Origin: Stomorhina lunata
Lineage: Eukaryota > Arthropoda > Insecta > Diptera > Rhiniidae
Reading direction: 5' to 3'
DNA length: 64,000 nucleotides
Assembly: GCA_933228675.1 (NCBI GenBank)
Contig: OW121741.1
Location: 42,493,080-42,557,079, forward strand
Positions 55,857 to 64,000 of this stretch are shown here, piece by piece (positions within the stretch are counted from its first letter, which is position 1; each line of letters begins with the position of its first letter). The notes beneath the pieces are model-generated. The model was not told the origin of the DNA. It ran no database searches and was given only the letters and a program-made list of their open reading frames with translations. The position numbers were made by a program, and so were the translations under genes.

Positions 55857-56770
55857 TAGGGTTTGTGAAAATGAGAAACCACGGTTTCGGTTTTAAAACA
55901 CCCAAAACCGGCCGGTTTCGGTTCGGTTTTTTAAATAAAACTATTTCAGTTTAAATTTGTAGGAAAATTTAGATAACTTCATTAAAATATATTATAATTT
56001 AATACTAAAATTCAGGAAAATAATTCAGGTTTTTTAAATACGAGGAATTTCTTAAATAAGACTTGTTTCTTTTGGAGAAACTGCAGAGCCCCTTAAACGT
56101 GAATAAAGAATTTACAAGTCGATAGAATGAAGCAAATCTTAGGTCGACAGCATTTCCAAACTCTCATGAATACTTTGTTTTAGAAGCAGAAATCTAAGAG
56201 TAAACTTAAATCACGATTATGGTGCTTTTTAACGCTTGTTTGTAAAATATTATAACGAACTGACGAATTTTTGAAATACCGAACAGTTTTTCTTACAGCC
56301 TCTAGGTTCAAATGTATATGGGCAATCGGTTTTAAATGAGTCAAATTTTCATCGTCGCCGTCTTCAAAATTTATTTTCAGATACAAATTTGATATTGGCT
56401 GCTGCTCCATCTATAGTACATGCTACGATGTTTGTATCAAGTGAAATATTAAGCTCCATTAGCCTTTGTCTAATGGTTCCTTTCGTTTGCTTGAAATTAC
56501 ACGTTCCTAAAATACGGCCCAGGTTATAAAATTTACCAGGAGAATCGTGAATATACCCCTTACACCTGTCCATTGTAAACATCTTTTGCTTGTTTCATTC
56601 TTCTGCTTCATTAAATAGACAAATTACGTGCAAAAGCTAATGTTATTTTTGAATAATACCAACAAAAAAATTATGAAAAATAAATAGCTAAAACCGCGGT
56701 TTGTTCTACGGTTTTAGGTTTTGAGGCATAAAAAACCAAGGTTTCGGTTAAAACCGAACTGCAAACCCTA
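55857..56770 (-). mobile_element. hAT element copy 2 (TAGGGTTTG ends), uninterrupted
   Basis: 914 bp with ends TAGGGTTTG / CAAACCCTA and a perfect 8-bp duplication TTTCAGAC (55849-55856, 56771-56778). Opposite orientation to copy 1 and without the rosa insertion, so it gives the empty site for that event. Confidence 0.95.
56180..56582 (-). pseudogene. hAT transposase remnant, copy 2
   Basis: The minus strand encodes SPGKFYNLGRILG and ACTIDGAAANIKFVSEN, then the same stop and frame change as copy 1 (EDGDDENLTHLKPIAHIHL). Only about 130 residues of a normally far longer protein remain. Non-functional. Confidence 0.65.
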
Positions 56771-56859
56771 TTTCAGACGTCCTCTTCCACGAGTTTCCTC
56801 GGGATCGTTTACAAATACTTTTCTTCCTATATTATTTGCATACAATTGAGCTGATAACA

Positions 56860-57842
56860 CTATGAAACACGATTTTGGGGTCAGGAAAATTTATACACGA
56901 ATAGAAAGTACTAGACAGTGTATTTAAGTCCCCAAAGCATTTGGACCTATCAGGTGGAATTTTAGAGTTATAGCCATTTGAAGGTTGAAATTTTTCCATG
57001 TATAATATGTGAAATTAAGTAAGACAAATACAGCTCCATTTTCTTTATCCTTCTCTTTAATATGGATTATAGTGTTGACATCAAAATGAAAATATCAAAA
57101 AAGTGGGCCCGATGGCGGATCGTGAAATAATAGGCTTTTTGTAAAACGACTCATATTATTTCAGTACAAATTTTGATTTTTTTTTGCTTAAAAATTTAGA
57201 ACTATTCAAGAAAAAAATTATATATATTAAAATTTGTACTAAATCAGTATGAGCAGTTTTACAGAAAGTATATTATTTTCCGATCCCCCATGGGCTTACT
57301 TTTTTTAATTTTATATTTTAATGTCAACACTATAATCCATATTTAAAAGAAGGATAAAGAAAATGGAAGATATGCTTTTTGAAATGCCCTTGAATTGTTG
57401 TCCAATATATGATGCAATTTTGTAATTAAAATAATGTAAAACCACAGGACATACGCTGAAATAAGAGCCCAGTTCCATTAAAATCTCATATTCGTACCAA
57501 AAGTTATAGGTATATAAAATGGGTATGTTTTGAAAGAAATCTTGAAAAATATGAACTTGAACCGCCATAAAGTCTTAACGAAGAAACGTTAAATTTGTAT
57601 GAGCTAGGAGAATGTATATGCAAAATTTTATTGAAATCGGAGATGGTGTGGTTGAGTATGTTTTTAAAAATTTTTGATTTGACTCTTACACAGAGAATTG
57701 CAACTTTCAAAAGGCGATAACTCTAAAGTCCCACCTATCAGCGCCAAATGCTTTTGTAGTTTTAATAAACAAGTCAATTGCTATCATTTGGCATAGGATT
57801 TTTGTTGACCCCAGAGCATCACCTTCAAAATGTGTCATAGTG
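56860..57842. mobile_element. Large inverted-repeat (foldback) element
   Basis: The outer arms share CACTATGAAACAC/GTGTCATAGTG, GCATTTGG-CCTATCAGGTGG and TTTAGAGTTAT. The inner arms share GGATTATAGTGTTGACAT (57063-57081) and its complement at 57321-57340. The outer and inner centres differ (about 57345 and 57200), so the right arm carries extra sequence. No coding capacity seen. Confidence 0.7.
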
Positions 57843-57978
57843 TAATCGGCCTTATTATGATTGTCAAAGTCGCATCGTCGACCACGACAGTTAGTACTAA
57901 CTGCCGTAGTCGAATATACGACTTTGATAACACAGGGCAACAGCAAAAATATGCTCGAGTAACCACTATATACATTTG

Positions 57979-58892
57979 ATGTATCATGGCAACCTTAGTA
58001 CAAAAATGGTAAAATTTTTAAATTCTATGGATAGGTTTTTTTTAAATTCTTTTGAAAAATTGCAATTTTTTTAGACACTTTTTCACATAATTAATGATAA
58101 CTCAGAAACTAATAATCGGATATTATTCAAATAAAATCAGAAAAATTAAGATTTACATAGCCTTTGATTCATCTATATATCGCGTTTCAATCGGATCAAT
58201 AGTATCAGAGTTATAAAAAAAAATTAAGAAAAAAATATATTTTTTATGTAAAAATGACAAAAATTTTTGTTTTAAAAAATCATGAAAAATATAAAAAGGC
58301 AAAAAACTTCCAGATTTATTATTTTATCGCATAGCGACATATAATAGCAACAAAATGAGATATCGACTATAAAAATTGATTATTTTCGAATTTATTCACA
58401 ATTAAGTGGATTCACTCATTTTCACAAAATTTTAGTTTTAAATGAGCGAATTCACTAAATTGTGAATAAATTCGAAAAAAAAAATCAATCGATTTTTATG
58501 GTCGATATCTCATTTTGTTGCTATTATATGTCGCTATGCGATAAAATAATAAATCTGGAAGTTTTTTGCCGTTTTCGATTTTTCATGATTTTTTTAAAAC
58601 GAAAATTTTTGCCATTTTTACGTAAAAAATATATTTTTTTCTAAGTTTTTTATTATAACTCCGACACTATTGATCCGATTGAAACGCGATATATAGACGA
58701 ATTAAAGGCTATGTAAATCTTAATTTTTCTGATTTTATTTTAATAATATCGGACTAGTAGTTTTTGAGTTATCATTAATTATTTGAAGAAACGTCTAAAA
58801 AAAATTGCAATTTAAAAAAAAAATTAAAAAAAAAATCTATCCATAGAATTTAAAAATTTTACCATTTTTGTACAAAGGTAGTCATGATACAT
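57979..58892. repeat. 914-bp near-perfect palindrome, 440-bp arms
   Basis: ATGTATCATGG at the left is the start of an arm that returns in inverted form, ending TAGTCATGATACAT at 58892. Long blocks match, for example TTTACATAGCCTTTGATTC and GCTATGTAAATCTTAA, or ATAGCGACATATAATAGCA and its complement. The centre at about 58425-58445 leaves a loop of only about 20 nt. Few mismatches by eye. It may be a foldback element or a long inverted duplication. Confidence 0.9.
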
Positions 58893-59639
58893 GAAATTTT
58901 TTTTTATTTTGTTGTGCTGTGTAATCGTAATAAGGCCGAAGAAATGTAAAGACTGAAGAAAGGTAATATTTTAATCGGATTTCGGAATGCAATAAAATCG
59001 GAGCATGAAATTATGTGGAATGTTACTGAAGTTGTATCAGTACTAGAAAATATTCGAAGTTCAAGTTTAAGACTAATGTCTAAATATCGGTCATAAGGTC
59101 TACATAAGACAATAAAAAGTGAAACAAAATGAATCAATCGGTAGTCTAAACATTTTAAAATTGTATATCTAAATAAAATAAGTACAATTACATCGGTCCA
59201 ACATCGATATATTATTTTGTATATACATACAATTATTTTTAAATTGTTTTAGTAATTGTTTCAGATGATCTTGTCTGTGTTTTTGAAGCAAAATGAAAGA
59301 TAAATTGCACTGAAACTATGCCAAAGAAATACCTATTAAAGTTCTAATTATTATGATAATAAATTACAATTCATTAAAAGAGAATAAGAAACAAATATAA
59401 AATAAACATTTTCTTATATTTTTAGCCTAAAGATAAATATTAGTTTATGTATTTCATTTTATTATATGGAAAACACTTTCGACCCTTCTTTCCAACCTAT
59501 AAGAATTTCAATTTTTGGAATTAAGTTAAAGTAACCGAATAATCGATGACGATAATTTCTAAATTTTGTAATAAATATGTGTTTTTGGAATCCACTAGAA
59601 TTATTGCCTAAAAGATCGGTGCGATATTATAATAATAAT
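58893..59639. other. AT-rich spacer, nothing recognised
   Basis: No gene or repeat supported. Confidence 0.4.
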
Positions 59640-59641
59640 TA

Positions 59642-60917
59642 ATGGGTGTTTTTTTTAGAGGTATAGAACTTCGAATTGAAATAAAACACAAGAAAATCGT
59701 TTTAATGTCCATCAATTTGGCTTTATTGGAAGGATAATTTTATGCCATTAATGTTTAAATATGATTTCGGGCTGGCTCGAATAAAGCCAATTCTACAGGT
59801 CCAATTTTCAACTACTTTTTCGAGCATATGGGGCCGTATGTTGGCAATAACGCCACGAATGTTGGCTTCCAAGTCCCCTAACGTTTCTGGTTTGTTGGCG
59901 TAGACGAGCGACTTCACATATCCCCAAAGAAAATAATCCAGTGGTGTCAAATCGCACGATCTTGGTGGCCAATTGATAGGTCCATTCCGCGAAATTATGC
60001 GCTCATCGAATGTTTCCTTCAATAAATCAATTGTGACGTGCGCTGTGTGGCATGTAGCGCCGTCTTGTTGGAACCAACACCCCTTCCACATTCATGCCAT
60101 CCAATTGGGGAACAAAATAGTCGGTTATCATGGCTCTATACCGGTCTCCATTTATGGTAACTGACTCTCCAGCATTATTTCGGAAGAAGTATGGCCCAAT
60201 GACTCCACCAGCCCATAGAGCACACCAAACAGTCAGTTTTTGTGGATGTAATGGCGTCTCAAGGGTCTCATGTGGATTCTCTTCACTCCAAATGCGGCAA
60301 TTTTGCTTGTTGACGTAGCCATTCAACCAAAAATGAGCCTCATCACTGAACAAAATTTTGCGATGAAAATCAGCATCGAGATCAATCTCATTTTCGGCCC
60401 ATACACCAAAATCACGACGCATGGCATGGTCTCGCGGCTTTAATTCTTGCACAAGCTGGATCTTGTGAGGTCGCAAGCCAAGATCTTTGCGCAAAATCTT
60501 CCATAAAGTTGATGGACAAAGCTCCAATTGCTGTGCACGGCGGCGAATCGATTGATTCGGGTCCTCTTCAACACTTTGCTCTACAGCGGCAATTGTTTCT
60601 TCGCTGCGCACTGTTCGACGTCGCTGCGGATGCGTATTATCACATAGAGTAAACGTAGTGCGAAAACGATCCATGGTTAACCGAATTAATTGCTCTGATG
60701 GACGATTATGTCGACGGAGTTTGTGGTAAACTTCGCGAACTGAACCATTATTTTCGAAATAAATTTGCACGATTTGCAAGCGTTGTTCTTTTGTCAACCT
60801 GTTCATGATGAAATGCAAACCAAACTAAATATTAATCACTTGACAGCTGACAAAATGGCCGCCAGTTAAAAAAGTGATGCCAACTTAAAGTTCTATACCT
60901 CAATAAAAAACACCCGA
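59642..60917 (-). mobile_element. rosa-type element, copy 3
   Basis: TA at 59640-59641 and 60918-60919; 1276 bp; same ends as copies 1 and 2. The same orientation as both others. Confidence 0.94.
59723..60818 (-). pseudogene. Rosa-type transposase, frameshifted
   Basis: Two overlapping frames, 60818-60027 (N-terminal, with the FSDEAHF Asp) and 60091-59723 (QQDGATCH through PLDYFLWG and the C-terminus). A short altered stretch near 60078-60088, with one extra base compared with copy 1, breaks the frame just before the second catalytic Asp. It also lacks four residues (PFYG) near residue 38 of copy 1. Apart from this it is very similar to copy 1. Confidence 0.9.
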
Positions 60918-60919
60918 TA

Positions 60920-61894
60920 CATATGGAAATACTATATTTTTAAACTTTGTAACATCAAAGATGATTATTTGTTTTTAAAAATTTATAAATTAACCTCAAA
61001 TCGTAAGATAAAAAATATTATTTAAAAAATAAAATTCAATTTCAAGAAAATCTTTAACAAATTTTCGCGTCAAAATTTGCCAACATAAATATTTGACAAA
61101 TTTGTCCTAATTTAAATAGACAAATTTGTTATTTTTATAATTGCGAAAGATAGAGCAAGAGAGATATAGTATTATTTGGCGAATTATATATTACGACTTA
61201 TGATATTATGGATTTGAAAATATTAATAAATATTTCGAATGCGTTGAAAACATTTTTGAAATATTTTGCAAAATTGCTGAAAATTTATACAACATTTTAG
61301 AAGAAAAGACACTTGTAAACAATTGATCATTTTAAATCACATACACGTTTTTAAATTTTTGTTTAGGGTATATAAAAAATTTGTACACTGTTTCCAACAT
61401 TATCGTTTTCATGTTTGCACAAAAAAAGTATGAGTTTTCGTAACTAGTTTCAGAACAAAGAGCCACGGGAACACGTACCGACTTCATCGCAAAGAGCCAT
61501 GAACCCATTTGAATGGAAAAGAAAGGGAATATTATTTATTTTAGCTAAACTAGACTTGCAAATACTTGACCTTGTTTTTTTATATTAGAAAATGGTAATT
61601 TTTTTCGAAAGTCCATTTTTCATATTTTAAAAATCTTGTTCAATAAATATAATAAATTAAGAAAATAAAACTCAACAAAGTCGAAGTCGATATCTCAAAT
61701 CGATTTCAATTAGTCTTATTTCGCAAATATTTATTTTTTGGTTATAATTCAGGCGAAGCTTGGTAAATTGTAATTGTGTTTAATTTCAACAATTTTTTAT
61801 AATAATATTCAAAATCCAGTCTATGAAAAATGTATACAGAATTTTTTTTCGAAATTAGATAAGATTAAACCTTTCTTCCCCGGTGTCAAAGGTC
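60920..61894. other. AT-rich spacer, nothing recognised
   Basis: No gene supported. Confidence 0.4.
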
Positions 61895-62025
61895 AAAAGG
61901 AAAAAAGGAAAGGTTTCCCCACCAACATTTTTTGGTTTTATCAAAAAACTATTTATCACAATAATAAATAATTGTAATAAATTGGGATTCTTAGTGCAAT
62001 ACACTACAGTAAAACTTTTTAATTA
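61895..62025. repeat. Dispersed repeat, inverted copy of 36046-36160
   Basis: CCACCAACATTTTTTGGTTT through TACACTACAGTAAAACTTTT matches the complement of 36046-36150. Confidence 0.7.
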
Positions 62026-62181
62026 AATGTTTGATGTCCCAAATTTTGATAAACCTTTTCAATCAAAATTTTTATTTTTTTAAATATTAATACAAAATTA
62101 CGCAATTTATAAATGTTTAAGCGTATTTTTGTATTTAAATTTATATGACCCTAGTACAGGTTTTAAAATTTGTGTAGACTA

Positions 62182-63452
62182 AAGAGTGCTCTAAATAAAA
62201 TTTGTAGTTGGATTTTCTTAAATAAAAATCAAACCCTTTAATATAAAAACTCTACAAAATACGCAAATATAATGACATATTATACAAAATCATTTAGCAT
62301 TAAAATGTTTACTTAGTACTCGGGTTTTGCAAAATTATCGACTTTTTTCGGAAACCCTCCCATTAAAGATTTTACAGTTGCTTCTGATACCTTTTTGGAG
62401 CATGTGTTCCACCTGCGCTTAAAATCGGACATGTTCTTGGAAATCTTTCCTGTGTTCTTCAATTCCTTTTTTACCAGAGCCCAATACCTTTCCACAGGCC
62501 GAAGTTCTGGACAGTTAGGTGGATTTGCCTCTCGTGGTACAAAAATGACATTATTCTTTGAGTACCACTCAAGTGCCTTTTTTCCATAATGGCATGATGC
62601 CAAATCGGGCCAAAAAAATGTAGTCACTCTGTGCTCTCTTAAAAAGGGTAACAACCGTTTTTGTAGGCACTCCTTTATATAAATTTCTGTTTTTATTGTG
62701 CCAGATGCCACAAATACTTTACTTCTTTTGCCACAACTGCAAATAGCCACACGAGAAACTTCTTAGGGAATTTTGTTTGTTTTTTTGTGCGAAACTCTTG
62801 CCGAACATTGCCCCGTTTATCAGCAACATAAAAATCTTGACCAGGAAGTTGAGAAAAGTCTGCCAGTACGTATGTTTCATCATCCATCACACAACAGGTG
62901 TATTTTTTTTTATAAAATCAGACTTCGCTCGTTTTTTTGCTTCTAAGTTCTTTATAGCATTGCGATCTGGAACCTTTTGGACTTTGTATGTCTTCAGTCC
63001 AGCATAAGCTTTGACTCTATGTGCAAAATTCGTAGAACATTTCACCTTATGAGCTGCTTTTCTTAAAGAAGTGTTAGGCGCTCTTCGAAAGAGTCGCTCG
63101 ACTTCTTTTGCCTTACCAATATCTGTAGGACCTTTTTTCCTCCCTGATCCAGGTTTTCTTTCAATGCCCAGGTTTTCCTTATGCCGTCTGATGGCATTAG
63201 AAACCGTTCGAGGGTCAACTTTTAAATTTTTAGCTATTTTTTTAAAAGTCCATGACGGATTTTTTTTAATTATATTTTCACGAACTTTTTTTTCGCAGTC
63301 CATTTTGATTGAAATAACTATTGAAAATTAATAATTTCTAAAATAATCTGACATATCTATAGAAACTAACTTGATCAAAAAATAAATTATTTCTTGCACT
63401 ATGGATAAATTTTGTCTAAAATAGTAAATGCATATTTTTTTAGAACACTCTT
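62182..63452 (-). mobile_element. DD37E Tc1/mariner element, inactive
   Basis: Short inverted ends AAGAGTGCTCTAAA / TTTAGAACACTCTT flanked by TA (62180-62181, 63453-63454); 1271 bp. Confidence 0.8.
62313..63303 (-). pseudogene. DD37E transposase, two frameshifts
   Basis: Three frames in order. 63303-62887: paired-like helix-turn-helix, from TFKKIAKNLKVDPRTVSNAI to the KKNTPVV break. 62890-62693: first catalytic Asp in MDDETYVLADF. 62750-62313: second Asp in FWPDLASCHYG and Glu in CPELRPVERYWA. I count 37 residues between that Asp and Glu, hence DD37E, the spacing of the mosquito ITmD37E group. The breaks lie in a T-rich run near 62905 and near 62720-62750. Not functional. Confidence 0.85.
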
Positions 63453-63454
63453 TA

Positions 63455-63900
63455 CTCCTGGCTGGTTCTTTATTTTGAATCCTACCGAATTCATGAAGAA
63501 TTTGGATTGACTAAAAAATCCAATGTGATACTACGTAAGATTGCAAACATCATTTATATAGTTACCCTTGTTAAATCATATAGAAAGCATTAAAATGACC
63601 AGAACCTGACAGAAATGTTATTTCGGGATATAGCTAGAGAGCAAGTATAACGGCAGTGTATAATGTCAAGAAGTAGCTATTTATTCTGACAGTGAGACAT
63701 CATTAATAAGGGCATACATATATGTGCATATCGACACCCATAATGCAAAAATAAACAATGATTTTTCATGTTATGGTACAGCAACCCAAGATACATCTAT
63801 CCACAAAATTTTTAATGCATACGGTCAAAACCAGCACTAAAAACAAAAGGTTTACAATTTTGCTCAAAATTTCTTATTGTAGTTAAGCCTTTGTATATAT
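63455..63900. other. AT-rich spacer, nothing recognised
   Basis: No gene supported. Confidence 0.4.
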
Positions 63901-63914
63901 GTATAATTCCCCGA

Positions 63915-64000
63915 CAACATTCCAATTGAAACAAGGAGTACTTCTCTCAGACAATGAGCTGCATCCGATTCTATTTTTAGACTCATTGAAAGGGACCTAC
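63915..64000 (-). repeat. Partial hAT family 3 MITE at the window edge
   Basis: GACAATGAGCTGCATCCGAT and TTTTTAGACTCATTGAA are the complement of 51815-51860. The element continues beyond the window. Confidence 0.65.

Overview
The window looks like an intergenic/intronic stretch of a calyptrate-fly-type dipteran nuclear genome. It is very AT-rich and packed with nested transposable elements. It holds one recognisable protein-coding host exon (the last exon of a paxillin gene, minus strand, about 42.2-42.4 kb) and five U1 snRNA genes (all minus strand). The dipteran assignment rests on the U1 genes with fly-type PSEA promoters, the paxillin exon, and the tRNA-Lys-primed Ty3/gypsy element.

Layout. 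1-9980: a young, apparently intact Ty3/gypsy LTR retrotransposon with LTR copies in which I saw no difference. Its Gag carries an N-terminal RING-H2 finger, and the gag/pol overlap has two canonical -1 slippery heptamers. 9981-13440: a degenerate higher-order tandem array with a composite unit of about 0.5 kb. 13476-14115: a separate 132-bp tandem repeat. 14.9-20.7 kb: fragments of two non-LTR retrotransposons, invaded by a hAT element which is itself invaded by a DD41D (rosa-type) mariner relative. 21.2-31.5 kb: dispersed families here called A and B, the first U1 gene, a foldback element, a second hAT family, a pogo-like MITE and the second U1 gene. 33.2-35.8 kb: two end-to-end copies of a 1.29-kb TIR element carrying tRNA-like sequence. 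36-41 kb: more family A copies and MITEs. 41.2-42.45 kb: paxillin 3' end. 43.5-50 kb: family B, a third hAT family with transposase remnant, a TTA-flanked MITE, and a second rosa copy. 50.4-55.6 kb: a tandem U1 snRNA array (ancestral unit about 1.86 kb, three genes), with one unit enlarged by a fourth hAT family. 55.7-63.5 kb: a second copy of the first hAT, two large inverted-repeat elements, a third rosa copy and a DD37E Tc1/mariner relic.

How it fits together. The U1 genes are the functional core: all five keep the 5'-splice-site-pairing end, the U1A loop, the Sm site and a PSEA at -61/-40. Array growth and transposon insertion can be ordered from shared target-site duplications and empty sites: a small hAT MITE entered the U1 unit before tandem duplication, and a 1.09-kb hAT entered one unit afterwards. 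If the paxillin gene continues upstream on the minus strand past 42.45 kb, the array may lie inside or just upstream of it; this is inference. All identifications come from reading motifs by eye. No alignment or database search was run.
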